From Elusimicrobia bacterium UBA5214 (GTDB lineage Bacteria; Elusimicrobiota; UBA5214): a DNA stretch of 35,025 nucleotides. A program made the translations under genes and the position numbers. Positions 14,457 through 23,153 of the stretch are shown piece by piece (the first letter of the stretch is position 1; each line of letters opens with the position of its first letter). The notes under the pieces are model-generated. The model ran no database searches and was not told the DNA's origin. It saw only the letters and a program-made list of their open reading frames with translations. The stretch spans positions 1-35,025 of the forward strand of contig DHVG01000020.1 in assembly GCA_002412545.1 (NCBI GenBank), in the 5' to 3' direction.

Positions 14457-15599
14457 TTAACTTTGTTTTTCTTTTTCAGAGACCTCTTTTCTGCCTACAA
14501 TCATCAAGACCGTAACAATAAGAAAAATAATCGTTGCTTGAATCAAAAGTAAAAACGAATCAAGGGTTTTACCATTGCGTAAGACAACCGCTCCCAGACC
14601 CAAAGCCAGGGTGAGCGCGTAGATAAAAATTACTGCTTCCTTTTCGGTTAAACCGAGATGAACCAAACGATGATGCAGATGGTCCTTGCCGGTATATTCA
14701 AGCCACTGCCGAAAATTGCATACCGTGCCATTTTTAATCCGAGATATAGTCGTATAAACCATATCAAAAATCAATACACTTAGAATCAATACTGGTGTTG
14801 CCGTAGCAATCATCGGGCTATATCCCACCTGTCCCCAGGAACCCATAATCGCCAAACTGGCTACAGTAAAACCAAGAAAAGTCGCTCCTGCATCTCCAAG
14901 AAATATTGATGCCGGTTTAAAATTGTAAGGCAAAAAACCAAAACTTGCTCCTATAAATGCGGCACAAAGAAAAATAAACCATTTTTCCCCGGTTTGGATT
15001 CCCACAATTAGCATACTGACTACGCATACCACACTCAAACCAGTGGCCAAACCGTCCATACCGTCAAAAAAATTCATCGCATTAGTTATTCCGACCACTC
15101 CAAGAATTGTGACTAATACTTCAAGGATATATTCTCCAGTCCAATGGGGGATAACGGTCACCCTTATTCCAAAAGCGATAATCAATAAAGTTGCAAAAAT
15201 CTGTCCAAGAAATCTTATTTTTGCGGACAAACCCCTCAGGTCGTCAATTAGACCAAAAAGAAAAACAATTGTTCCGCCAAGAACTACACCCCAAAGTTCA
15301 CGAGAAAAATTTAAGTTCCGCACCACGGTAATGATAAACGCCAAATATATTGCTAAACCACCAAGTAAAGGTATTGGCTGACGATGAATTTTCCGTTCAT
15401 CCGGATAGTCAAGAATTTTGAACCGCGCAGCAATTTTTTGCACGATTGGCGTAATAAAATTTGCCAGAAAAAGGGATAAAAAAAATACATAAAGCCAACG
15501 AATGTTATGTATATAAAACCATGTCCCTCCACGAGGCGAACCTAAATAAAGTATTAGACCAAGAATTACTACATAGTAAATTCTCTTAAGATTTTTCAT
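14457..15599 (-). CDS. Undecaprenyl-phosphate sugar-1-phosphate transferase (WecA/TagO family)
   Basis: Integral membrane enzyme expected to start glycan synthesis by moving GlcNAc-1-P (or another HexNAc-1-P) from UDP-sugar to undecaprenyl phosphate. It is 380 residues with about eleven hydrophobic helices. Conserved cytosolic motifs are in order: DYPDERKIHRQPIPLLGG (64-81), the Mg-binding Asp119-Asp120 in GLIDDLRG, NFFDGMDGLATG (176-187), LGDAGATFLGF, and a DHLHHRL His box near residue 310. That set is characteristic of WecA/TagO rather than MraY. The ATG lacks a clear Shine-Dalgarno. It is the committed step for the polysaccharide locus to its right. Confidence 0.93.
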   Translation of the reverse strand: MKNLKRIYYVVILGLILYLGSPRGGTWFYIHNIRWLYVFFLSLFLANFITPIVQKIAARFKILDYPDERKIHRQPIPLLGGLAIYLAFIITVVRNLNFSRELWGVVLGGTIVFLFGLIDDLRGLSAKIRFLGQIFATLLIIAFGIRVTVIPHWTGEYILEVLVTILGVVGITNAMNFFDGMDGLATGLSVVCVVSMLIVGIQTGEKWFIFLCAAFIGASFGFLPYNFKPASIFLGDAGATFLGFTVASLAIMGSWGQVGYSPMIATATPVLILSVLIFDMVYTTISRIKNGTVCNFRQWLEYTGKDHLHHRLVHLGLTEKEAVIFIYALTLALGLGAVVLRNGKTLDSFLLLIQATIIFLIVTVLMIVGRKEVSEKEKQS

Positions 15600-15639
15600 T
15601 TTTCTGCGTAATCCGCGTTTTCTTCTGCGTAATCTGTGG

Positions 15640-16254
15640 CTATATGTTTAACGAAAGTCTTAAGGGGACAAAACCTTCAGCATATTTCACTCTATTTTGG
15701 TAACCACGAAATATTGCGGTTGAATGGGCACTATCAAGAATACTCAAACCAGCAACTTTAGTCGCAAAAACCTGTGATCTATGTGCTTTAAGTAAGTTCA
15801 TTTTTTCTTCTAAAACTTTACCAATATCTACAAAAATGCTAGTTGGACTAAAATCAACTGTTGTTGGTACTTCATAAAATAAAACATTATGAATGTATCT
15901 TGTCGCAGTAATTGTCGCCTGCGAAACATTGCGATGGTCTTGATGAGTGTCGTTGAAATAGGGGGTGAAGATAATATCTGGCTTGACAATTTTGATTATT
16001 TTCTCAATTGTGTTGATTGAATCCTTGCCGAGTGGAATCTGTGTGTCTTTATATCCGCCCCAGAACAACTCTGCCTTAATCAGAGCAGTCGATTTTTTCT
16101 GCTCGCTTTCCCTCAATTTAGCATTACCCCCGTGTTCTCCTTTAGTCATTACTAGAAGGTAAATCTTATTCCTTTTCCCCGCATAACCAAGAAGAGTCCC
16201 TCCGCAGCCAAATTCAATATCATCAGGATGCGGACCAATTGCTAAAATATTCAT
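15640..16254 (-). CDS. PIG-L family sugar N-deacetylase
   Basis: A 204-residue zinc-dependent deacetylase of the LmbE/PIG-L family, which removes acetyl from GlcNAc-containing substrates. The zinc motif GPHPDDIEFGCGGT lies at residues 7-20 (His9, Asp12), and the third ligand region is NDTHQDHRNVSQA near 100-112. The start has AAAGGAGAGAAAGG before the ATG. It lies in the polysaccharide locus, so a role in deacetylating a lipid-linked or nucleotide sugar is plausible. A BshB-like role in bacillithiol synthesis is the alternative; BshA/BshC are not seen nearby. Confidence 0.9.
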   Translation of the reverse strand: MNILAIGPHPDDIEFGCGGTLLGYAGKRNKIYLLVMTKGEHGGNAKLRESEQKKSTALIKAELFWGGYKDTQIPLGKDSINTIEKIIKIVKPDIIFTPYFNDTHQDHRNVSQATITATRYIHNVLFYEVPTTVDFSPTSIFVDIGKVLEEKMNLLKAHRSQVFATKVAGLSILDSAHSTAIFRGYQNRVKYAEGFVPLRLSLNI

Positions 16255-16356
16255 CCTTTCTCTCCTTTAGAACGATTACAGTGATTTCTGACTTCGATTA
16301 CAATGATTTTTCCCAATCACCGGAATCATCTTCACAAAATCTGTGTAATCATCTTA

Positions 16357-17157
16357 TTAGTGTTCAATAGTTTCAATTGCTTCCCGGACAATACTTTCGG
16401 TAACTGTGTTCGCTTTCTTACTATATCCGGTAACTAAACTCATATCGCAAATCTGATTTATTCGGCGAGGGATACCTCCGGAACGTTCATAAATTAAACG
16501 CAAAGCACCAGAATCAAATTCAATATTTTCACCACTAGCAATTTTTAAACGGTGCGTTATGTAACTACTCATCTCTTCACGATTCAAAGCTTCCAGATGA
16601 TAGCGCATTGCAATACGCTGGAGAAGTTGTTTATTTGCTTCTACTTTTTCTTTTAGTTCTGGCTGTCCAAGAAGCAATATCGTTAGGAGAAATTTATCTT
16701 CCAGTTGAAAATTTAAAAGTAACCTTATTTCTTCATATACATTTTTATCTTCAATCGCATGTGCTTCATCAATAAAAATGACCGTCTTTTTACCATCTTT
16801 AATATTATTCACTAATATTTTTTCTAAAGTAATCAAGATATCTGCTTTACGGGTTGGCAATTCAGTAGAACCAAGATGATAACTAATCATCCGTAAAAGT
16901 TCAATATCATCTAATCGCGGGTTACTGATAAAAGCAACTTTATATACTTCTTTCTCTAATTCGGTCAACAAAGCACGACCGAGGACTGTCTTCCCACAAC
17001 CATAAACTCCAGTTAACATTCCTGCGCCCTTACTTTCTCGCACCACATAAAACATTCTCGCTAATGCTTCTTCATGTTGTGGAGAATAATAAAGAAACTT
17101 TGGGTCAGGAGTATTCTCAAACGGTTTCTCTTTCAAACCCCAATATTCTTCATACAT
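16357..17157 (-). CDS. ExeA/GspA-like AAA ATPase
   Basis: A 266-residue AAA ATPase starting MYEEYWGLKEKPFENTPDP, the typical opening of ExeA-type proteins that in polysaccharide loci accompany exosortase/EPS systems. Walker A is GVYGCGKT, with Cys in the usual Ser/Thr-rich spot; Walker B is TVIFIDEAHAI; the C-terminal lid carries SGGIPRRINQICD. The frame extends to a TTG at 17175, but that part runs back into a 7-bp tandem array, so I prefer the ATG at 17157. It partly overlaps the 3' end of the WbqC-like gene. No peptidoglycan-binding tail is present, unlike full-length ExeA. Confidence 0.88.
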   Translation of the reverse strand: MYEEYWGLKEKPFENTPDPKFLYYSPQHEEALARMFYVVRESKGAGMLTGVYGCGKTVLGRALLTELEKEVYKVAFISNPRLDDIELLRMISYHLGSTELPTRKADILITLEKILVNNIKDGKKTVIFIDEAHAIEDKNVYEEIRLLLNFQLEDKFLLTILLLGQPELKEKVEANKQLLQRIAMRYHLEALNREEMSSYITHRLKIASGENIEFDSGALRLIYERSGGIPRRINQICDMSLVTGYSKKANTVTESIVREAIETIEH

Positions 17158-17863
17158 TGTTCTTACAATCTGCAATCTGTAATTTGTAATTTTTAATTAT
17201 GTCCCGGCTTCCCGGACCGCAGTTAAATAATAAATCAATTACTGACATACAAGGTTGAAAATCACCATATAATTGAGGATAAACTGGATGTTGAAAATTC
17301 TGAAAAATTAAATTAATATTCTCTTTTTTGAATTTTTCTATATCCATATACTCGGCACCACCTTTACCGGCAAGATAAGTATTCACCGAAAAATACTTAC
17401 AGATATCAATTAATCGTTCAGTTGGTTCTTCGCGTAAATTCGGTATTTGCGAAGCAATAAAAAACTTTGTTTTAGCACCCAACAAACCTGCAAGATGTTT
17501 AACAACTTCAATATTAATATCAATTAACCTTCCCCAAGTTTTAGAATACAATTTTTCAAAATAGGCACTATACTTGCCAAAAAACGGTGCGCGGTTATAA
17601 TTAACGATCAAAGTCTTTAAATGGTCTTTCTGCCAGTTTATTTCTTGATTTATTCCCACTTCAAAAATTTTCTGCGAAAAATGATACAAAACGGGTACAG
17701 TGAGCCATTGCCATCCTTTAGCCGTTTTGATTTTATTCCGGTTTTGGAATTCGTTTTTCTTATATTGCACATTATCCAAAAAAACAAAAATATCACTTTC
17801 TAATATTTTATCAAAATATCCCAGCCAAGGCAAATACTGAGGTTGATGGATAGAAATAATCAT
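17150..17863 (-). CDS. WbqC-like family protein
   Basis: A 237-residue cytoplasmic protein starting MIISIHQPQYLPWLGYFDKI, the hallmark of the WbqC family found in O-antigen and capsule loci. The following VQYKKNEFQNRNKIK and the conserved LTVPV segments also match. The family is linked to amino-sugar modification but has no settled biochemical activity. I start at 17863; a longer start at 17902 would translate a palindrome. The last eight or so codons (LQIADCKN) are encoded by a 7-bp tandem array, so the natural C-terminus has been replaced or extended by repeat sequence. Confidence 0.88.
   Translation of the reverse strand: MIISIHQPQYLPWLGYFDKILESDIFVFLDNVQYKKNEFQNRNKIKTAKGWQWLTVPVLYHFSQKIFEVGINQEINWQKDHLKTLIVNYNRAPFFGKYSAYFEKLYSKTWGRLIDINIEVVKHLAGLLGAKTKFFIASQIPNLREEPTERLIDICKYFSVNTYLAGKGGAEYMDIEKFKKENINLIFQNFQHPVYPQLYGDFQPCMSVIDLLFNCGPGSRDIIKNYKLQIADCKNNV
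17166..17200. repeat. 7-bp tandem array (CAATCTG x5, degenerating)
   Basis: CAATCTG, CAATCTG, TAATTTG, TAATTTT, TAATTAT in strict 7-base register. It encodes the C-terminus of the WbqC-like protein on the minus strand and forms the leader of the ExeA-like gene. Confidence 0.8.
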
Positions 17864-17879
17864 CGGGTAAATTAAATTT

Positions 17880-17902
17880 ATGGCAGATGAATCATCTGCC
17901 AT
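17880..17902. repeat. 23-bp perfect palindrome upstream of the WbqC-like gene
   Basis: ATGGCAGATGA-A-TCATCTGCCAT: 11+1+11 perfect. It lies 17-39 bases before the chosen start codon and could be an operator or an RNA hairpin covering the leader. It creates a false upstream ATG. Confidence 0.6.
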
Positions 17903-17950
17903 GATTAATTTTATAAAATATTGTCTAATTTATCAAGATAACTAAGAATT

Positions 17951-19462
17951 TTATTTTATTACAAAAATTGGGTTGGAGAAGACTTTTCCACCTTGCGGCC
18001 CGGTAATATCCAAACGGTAGTAAGTTTTATCTGAGGATTCAATATTGTCAATATATTCAATTTCCAAAGGTAAATGTTGTTCAAAAATTTTAATTATTTC
18101 GCCACCGCGAATTAACTTAATTTTTATTGGAGTTAATACTTTCGGCAATTCATACTCACCCTTAATCTCAAACTTAATTTTGGGTGGTTTTGAATACCTT
18201 ATCTCTTCACCCATTATTGCTTTTCCTTCTTCCGTTTCAATTTTAAATTCTTCAAGTTTAACAACATAATCTTTGGCTTTTTGTAACACATAAAATCTTC
18301 CTTTTTTTAGACATTCGATTGCCTCTTCTTCGCTCACCCGCTCACCAACTTTCCCACTTCCCTGCTTTTCCATAAGTAACACATTTTGAATACTATCCAA
18401 ATATGTTCCCAGATAACCTTCGGCTTTGTAGTCCAACTCACCTAATGCCCAAATTGGTTTTTCTCTTATTCCTTTACAATATTGGTTGAGAATTTGATCC
18501 CAAATTCCTCCCGGTGTCCCTACTTCTTTATAACCTTCATAAAGTATTGCAAACCCGGTATAGTTGTTAGTTTTTAGCAAGTCTCCGGGGTAGATAGGCG
18601 TCTGAAGTGTTATTCCGTTAATCTCTTGTGGTTTCTCCCAATTAGGTGCTTCAGGATGTGCCCAGAAAATAACTCCACCTTTAGCGTTAACATATTGGAT
18701 TAAGTTCTGATATGGTCCAACCCCTTTATCTCCGTGATATTGGTCATAAGGAAAATATTTGTAAGGATAGTTGTTGACGAGAAACAGTAAACCCACCAGA
18801 ATTATAACTATTCCCAAAACTTTGTATGCTCGCGAATGAGCAATCAAAATTTGACTGCCAAAGGTCAGTTTTCTCTCCTTTTTTTTAACCAATACCCAAT
18901 AACCAATAACCAATAACGAAAGTGGCCAGAGAAGAACGATACTTTTAAAACTCCACACACCAGCATTTGGGTTGGAAACCAGAGGCAAATTTTCGTAGTC
19001 ATTCGGATGATTTAATCCGGTTATGAGCAGATGTTTATGCCAATTGTGAAGAGTAAGATGATACTTAAAATGTTTACCTGACCAGTAATAAAATGGTGCT
19101 GATTCAACACCGGGCAGAAATAAGATTTCTGGATATTTTTTTTGAACTTCTTCTATTTTTTGAAAATATCTTTTTGCACCATACTTAAGAACCGAATTTT
19201 TGTCCACTCTTTTTTTCAAAATATCTTGCAAAGGCCATAAACCGTATTCCCAACGCATCAGTGCGTGGTCACTAAAAATTACCGATTTAATCCCTTTTCT
19301 CTCGGCAATTTGGGCAATATCCTCAACTGAATGTTCGCCATCACTAAAATTGGAATGCACATGAATCACCATCGGAACTTGAATAAATTCGCTGTTTGCT
19401 ATTAGCCATCGGCAGTTTGACAGTAAACAATAAACAGTAAACAGTAAACAGTAAATTTTCAC
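17951..19462 (-). CDS. PHP-domain phosphoesterase-like protein with internal membrane helices
   Basis: A 503-residue protein with a split PHP metal-hydrolase fold: HVHSNFSDGEH (residues 34-44), FSDHA (64-68), GVESAPFYY (Glu120) and a late GGVIFWAHPEA. These supply the usual metal ligands. Between the early and late motifs are two membrane helices (about 172-192 and 214-231), so the protein is membrane-anchored; a C-terminal beta-rich domain follows. The family (CehA/McbA-like) is poorly characterised. The GTG start overlaps the DegT gene stop by 4 bp. The first 15 residues and part of helix one (LLVIGYWVLV) are encoded by 7-bp arrays. An ATG at residue 31 is an alternative start. Confidence 0.85.
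   Translation of the reverse strand: MKIYCLLFTVYCLLSNCRWLIANSEFIQVPMVIHVHSNFSDGEHSVEDIAQIAERKGIKSVIFSDHALMRWEYGLWPLQDILKKRVDKNSVLKYGAKRYFQKIEEVQKKYPEILFLPGVESAPFYYWSGKHFKYHLTLHNWHKHLLITGLNHPNDYENLPLVSNPNAGVWSFKSIVLLWPLSLLVIGYWVLVKKKERKLTFGSQILIAHSRAYKVLGIVIILVGLLFLVNNYPYKYFPYDQYHGDKGVGPYQNLIQYVNAKGGVIFWAHPEAPNWEKPQEINGITLQTPIYPGDLLKTNNYTGFAILYEGYKEVGTPGGIWDQILNQYCKGIREKPIWALGELDYKAEGYLGTYLDSIQNVLLMEKQGSGKVGERVSEEEAIECLKKGRFYVLQKAKDYVVKLEEFKIETEEGKAIMGEEIRYSKPPKIKFEIKGEYELPKVLTPIKIKLIRGGEIIKIFEQHLPLEIEYIDNIESSDKTYYRLDITGPQGGKVFSNPIFVIK
18887..18914. repeat. 7-bp tandem array inside the PHP gene (AACCAAT x4)
   Basis: AACCAAT, ACCCAAT, AACCAAT, AACCAAT in strict register. On the minus strand it is translated as LLVIGYWVLV, part of the first internal membrane helix. 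Confidence 0.8.
19420..19454. repeat. 7-bp tandem array at the PHP gene start (ACAGTAA x5)
   Basis: Five consecutive ACAGTAA units, one with a single change. On the minus strand they encode the extreme N-terminus (YCLLFTVYCLL), just after the GTG start codon. Confidence 0.85.
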
Positions 19463-20505
19463 TTCTCAAATACCTCAAGAATAACCGAAATTATTTTTTT
19501 TATTTCGGATTCTCTAAGTGCCGGATAAATTGGAATAGAAAGTGCAGTAGCCCAAGCTTTTTCCGTATTAGGTAATCCCCTCAATTGAAAATATTGATGC
19601 AGAGGTTTGTATATCGGACGCCTGCAAACTATTCGTCTTTTTTTGAGTGAGACTAAATACTTTTTTAGATTATTTTTAGTCTTTACTACATAACGATAAA
19701 AAACCGGTTCTATCTCTTTTGATACCAAAGGTAATTTAAAATTGCATTTTTGGAAAGCAAAATTGTATTTTCTTACGATTTCTTTCCGTCTACGAATAAA
19801 AAAAGACAGTTTGTCTAACTGACCCAATCCCAAAGCTGCCTGCAAGTCAGTCATTTTATAATTATAGCGTATTGAATAATCTTCTTTCTCGTCATAATCT
19901 CGTAAATCCCGTGCTATCCTTAGTATTTTCTCAGAATTAGAAAGAAGCATCCCCCCTTCACCGCAGGTAAGCATTTTCGTTGCATAAAAAGAAAAAATAG
20001 AAATATTACCGAAACCGCCAACCATCTTACTTTTATACTTCGCGCCAAGTGCCTGTGCACAATCCTCAATAATTGGTATTCCCAAATTCAAGAATTTATC
20101 AATCTCCGCTGGAAAACCAAAAAGATGTGGTACAATGATTGCTTTTGTTCTTTTAGTAACTTTCCTTTTTGTTTCCTCAAAGGAGAGGTTGTAATTATAA
20201 TCATTGATATCACAAAGGACAGGTTTTGCTCCAACATAATTAATTGCATTTAAGGGTGCAGTGCAAACATACGATGGAAGGAGCACCTCGTCATTTTTTT
20301 TAACTCCCATTGATAGAAGTGCCAAATGAAGAGCGGTCGTCCCTGAACTGGTTGCCACACCCCCTTTAGCACCAATAAATTCAGCAATCTTTTCTTCAAA
20401 TTTCTTTACTAATTTCCCTTGGGCAATTTCCCCGGAAGTAATCACTTCGGTAACTTTTTTTATTTCTTTTTTATCTAAACTTGGACATGAATGCGGGATT
20501 AACAT
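19459..20505 (-). CDS. DegT/DnrJ/EryC1/StrS-family sugar aminotransferase
   Basis: A 348-residue PLP enzyme that puts an amino group on a nucleotide-linked keto sugar. The PLP anchor Lys177 lies in SFYATKMLTCGEGG, Asp148 in IIEDCAQALGA, and the N-terminal SGTTALHLAL motif is present. This fits synthesis of an amino sugar for the surface glycan. It has a strong TAGGAGGG ribosome site located inside the end of the preceding glycosyltransferase gene (7-bp overlap). It is also coupled to the following PHP gene by a GTGA overlap. Confidence 0.95.
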   Translation of the reverse strand: MLIPHSCPSLDKKEIKKVTEVITSGEIAQGKLVKKFEEKIAEFIGAKGGVATSSGTTALHLALLSMGVKKNDEVLLPSYVCTAPLNAINYVGAKPVLCDINDYNYNLSFEETKRKVTKRTKAIIVPHLFGFPAEIDKFLNLGIPIIEDCAQALGAKYKSKMVGGFGNISIFSFYATKMLTCGEGGMLLSNSEKILRIARDLRDYDEKEDYSIRYNYKMTDLQAALGLGQLDKLSFFIRRRKEIVRKYNFAFQKCNFKLPLVSKEIEPVFYRYVVKTKNNLKKYLVSLKKRRIVCRRPIYKPLHQYFQLRGLPNTEKAWATALSIPIYPALRESEIKKIISVILEVFEK

Positions 20506-21770
20506 TTTACTTTCCCTCCTAACAACTCTGCATATAATTTTTCTATCAAATGAAGCATTCTTTCAGAACTAAATCGGACATAGCCGTCAACAGTTTCGCT
20601 TACCCATTTTTTTCCTTCCTCACCCATCCTCTCTCTTATCTCTTTGCTCTTGGCTAACTTTACGATTGCTTCCGCTAAAGCTTGAGGATTTTTTGCCGGA
20701 ACTAAAATGCCGGTCACCCCGCCTTTAACTACCGAAGGTATTCCTTGAACCTTTGTTGCGACAATCGGTTTACCAAGTGCTTGTGCATAAATTAGTGTCT
20801 TCCCCATCCCTTCGTTGACTGAAGGTTGAACATAGATATCCGTCAAATTGATAAGTTCTTCTACATCGTCTCGCCAACCGGTGAAAATAACTTTGTCTTC
20901 TAATTTCAGATTGCAGATTACAGATTGCAAATTCTCTCTTTCCGTCCCATCTCCCACAATAAGAAATTTAAGTGATTGGTGATTGGTGATTGGTGATTGG
21001 GTAATTAGAGGAATTGCTTCAACAAAATACTTGTATCCCTTCACCGGATCCAAACGTCCCACTGACCCGACAATGAGTTTATTAGTTAATTGGTGAATTA
21101 GTTGATTGGTGGAATTCAACGAACCAACGGACAAACGGACTAACGGACTAACGGATAAATCCACACCACTATGAATCACTTCCCACTGTTCTGCTCTACC
21201 CACGCCGTAGGCAAGCGACTCGTTTTTTTCACCTTTCGTCAAGGCAATAATTTTATCGGTGATTATCACGGTAATCTTTTCTATCAGCACAAAAATCGCT
21301 GAAATCGTTTTACCATAATACCCGTAGAACACATGCCCGTGTGGGGTATGAATTATTTTGATGATTGGTGATTGTCGCCTCTCCGGTGACCTGCCGATGA
21401 GGTATGGGTGGTTAGTGATTAGTGAAAGAAGATTTAAGAACCAGGCTGCCCAACGACCTAAAATGCCCGCTTTGGAAGAATGAGTATGTACAAGGTCCGG
21501 ACGCAATAAACGCAACAAAACCAATAAACGCAAGAACGCAAGAAAATCACAAACAGGACTAATTGAACGAACCAAACTCTCAATGGGAATAAACTTTACT
21601 CCCGCGGTTTCTGCCTCTTTTATCAGTTCAACTGGTGGGTCTGTTGTTTTTCCGTAAATCAAACTACAATCATAACCTTGTCGGGCAAGATGAGTCACCG
21701 TGAGAAGAATATTCTCACTTGACCCACCTTTATCTAAGCGCGTGATAGTATGAACAATTTTATGACTCAT
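20499..21770 (-). CDS. GT4 glycosyltransferase carrying several repeat-encoded segments
   Basis: A 423-residue GT-B glycosyltransferase that adds a sugar from a nucleotide donor to a lipid-linked acceptor. N-terminal domain: ITRLDKGGSSENILLTV and HTHSSKAGILGRWAAW. C-terminal domain: IVGSVGRLDPVKGY, FLIVGDG, FTGWRDDVEELI, and the donor-site region VNEGMGKTLIYAQALGKPIVAT. Residues about 112-138, 206-231, 257-266 and 281-289 are encoded by 7-8 bp tandem arrays (for example SPITNHQS and NLQSVICNLK), yet the frame is intact. A near-consensus promoter lies directly upstream and the leader is very short, without a Shine-Dalgarno. Confidence 0.92.
   Translation of the reverse strand: MSHKIVHTITRLDKGGSSENILLTVTHLARQGYDCSLIYGKTTDPPVELIKEAETAGVKFIPIESLVRSISPVCDFLAFLRLLVLLRLLRPDLVHTHSSKAGILGRWAAWFLNLLSLITNHPYLIGRSPERRQSPIIKIIHTPHGHVFYGYYGKTISAIFVLIEKITVIITDKIIALTKGEKNESLAYGVGRAEQWEVIHSGVDLSVSPLVRLSVGSLNSTNQLIHQLTNKLIVGSVGRLDPVKGYKYFVEAIPLITQSPITNHQSLKFLIVGDGTERENLQSVICNLKLEDKVIFTGWRDDVEELINLTDIYVQPSVNEGMGKTLIYAQALGKPIVATKVQGIPSVVKGGVTGILVPAKNPQALAEAIVKLAKSKEIRERMGEEGKKWVSETVDGYVRFSSERMLHLIEKLYAELLGGKVKC
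20907..20934. repeat. 7-bp tandem array in GT4 gene (CAGATTG x4)
   Basis: CAGATTG, CAGATTA, CAGATTG, CAAATTC in register. Translated as part of NLQSVICNLKLED, just before the conserved KVIFTG strand. Confidence 0.8.
20974..21001. repeat. 7-bp tandem array in GT4 gene (GATTGGT x4)
   Basis: GATTGGT three times exactly, then GATTGGG. Translated as TQSPITNHQS-type peptide just before the conserved FLIVGDG strand. Confidence 0.85.
21127..21158. repeat. 8-bp tandem array in GT4 gene (ACGGACTA x4)
   Basis: ACGGACAA, ACGGACTA, ACGGACTA, ACGGATAA. Translated as part of SVSPLVRLSVGSLNS between the two GT-B domains. Next to it lies a further degenerate TTAATTGGTGAA-type stretch (21085-21115). Confidence 0.8.
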
Positions 21771-21782
21771 ATTTTTAGCGGT

Positions 21783-21812
21783 ATTTTACAATTAAATGGT
21801 AAGTTTTGTCAA
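21783..21812 (-). promoter_or_regulatory. Sigma-70-like promoter of the GT4 operon
   Basis: The minus strand has TTGACA (21807-21812) and TAAAAT (21783-21788) separated by 18 bases, near consensus. The expected start point is about 5-8 bases before the ATG at 21770, so the mRNA would be nearly leaderless; no Shine-Dalgarno is present. The remaining 150 bp of the gap is AT-rich without other features. Confidence 0.6.
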
Positions 21813-21965
21813 AAGGTGAGATTACTTTTGAAGTGAATCAATAAATAGTAGACTGGAGAATTTTTTTATTTAACTCTTGGGGATTTTATAAAAAATTTTT
21901 TCTATTTCATCAGTAAATTTATCTTATGAAATACTACGCACCTATTTTTTACAACTACTAAATAT

Positions 21966-23153
21966 TTAATTGGCTCCAATTATGTTAATTATCTGTTTAC
22001 CAATTGTTTTCCAGTTGAGCAAAGTTTCGATCCTCTTTCTGCCTTGTTGACCAAGCGAAGAAGCATAGTCCTTATTGGATAATAATTTACACATAGTTTC
22101 GGAAAGTTCTTCAATAAGCGTAGGTTCAACTAACAAACCTGTCTGTCCATCTATTATAGCATCGGATACCCCACCACTTTTACCCCCAATGACAGGCTTT
22201 CCGCAGGCATTTGCTTCAAGATAAGATACACCAAAACCTTCTATGAGATCAGTTCGTCTGGGTATCTCGTAACTTGGCATAACAAAAACATCACAAGAGT
22301 TATAAAAAGATGATAATTCATAATCTTTAATAAGACCGGTAAAAATAACATTCTTCCTTAAATCCAAATCTTTCACCAAATCCTCAAGGTTATTTCTTTC
22401 AGGCCCGTCACCAACAATTAGATACACTGTATTCGGAAATTTTTCGATGACTCCACGACACATCGCACGCAAGACAAATTCATGTCCCTTGTGTTTGTCC
22501 AAGCGAGCAACTGTCAGGATAATTTTTTTCCCCTCTAATCCATATTTCCGTTTGACAAGAAACGTATCAACTTGGGGATGAAACTGTTCAGGGTCAACAC
22601 CGTCAGGAATGATGATAATTTTTTCTGAAGGAACATCCATTTCAATCAATCTTTGTTTAGTAAAATTACTTACTGGAAAAACGAATTTCGCATTTTTTAA
22701 AACAAGATTTTTTAATCTTCTCAATTTCTTTTTGATTCTGCGTTTCAAAGTAATTTCATCATCTAAAATCTCTGATGCATGGGCAGCAACATAGTAGGAC
22801 GTACCAAACAAGAAATAGACCACTAATGAAATTACGCCACAAGGGAACCACGCAGTATTATAAATAAAATCAATTTTTTTGGTTATTGCCAACCAACTTG
22901 ACGCTAACAAAAAAAGGATTTCTCGAATAACTGGGAAGTTAACTACCCGAATAGTTTTATATAGTTGACGTTGATCAAACTCTCGGAAGTTGCCTATTTT
23001 TGGTGCTAATACTGTTACTTTACAATAAATAGATAGACCTTTGGCTATACCATTAGAGTAAGCGGCAATTCCTCCAGTAAGAGGGGGGTAATCGGTGGAA
23101 AGTATCACAGCTTTTAGGTTAACATTAGACTCTTTTTCGAATCCCATAGCCAT
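21966..23153 (-). CDS. GT4 glycosyltransferase
   Basis: A 395-residue GT-B glycosyltransferase. The acceptor-side motif is TDYPPLTGGIAAYSNGIAKGL. The donor domain shows ILTVARLDKHKGHEFVLRA, YLIVGDGPERNNLEDLV, NVIFTG and EGFGVSYLEANACGKPVIGG. It contains no 7-bp arrays at the loops where its two paralogues do, giving an uninterrupted reference. The start is uncertain: MAMGFEKE at 23153 overlaps the methyltransferase gene by 29 bp, and MGFEKE at 23147 is the alternative. It ends the sub-operon of 21966-26176 just before the intergenic promoter of the next unit. Confidence 0.93.
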   Translation of the reverse strand: MAMGFEKESNVNLKAVILSTDYPPLTGGIAAYSNGIAKGLSIYCKVTVLAPKIGNFREFDQRQLYKTIRVVNFPVIREILFLLASSWLAITKKIDFIYNTAWFPCGVISLVVYFLFGTSYYVAAHASEILDDEITLKRRIKKKLRRLKNLVLKNAKFVFPVSNFTKQRLIEMDVPSEKIIIIPDGVDPEQFHPQVDTFLVKRKYGLEGKKIILTVARLDKHKGHEFVLRAMCRGVIEKFPNTVYLIVGDGPERNNLEDLVKDLDLRKNVIFTGLIKDYELSSFYNSCDVFVMPSYEIPRRTDLIEGFGVSYLEANACGKPVIGGKSGGVSDAIIDGQTGLLVEPTLIEELSETMCKLLSNKDYASSLGQQGRKRIETLLNWKTIGKQIINIIGAN

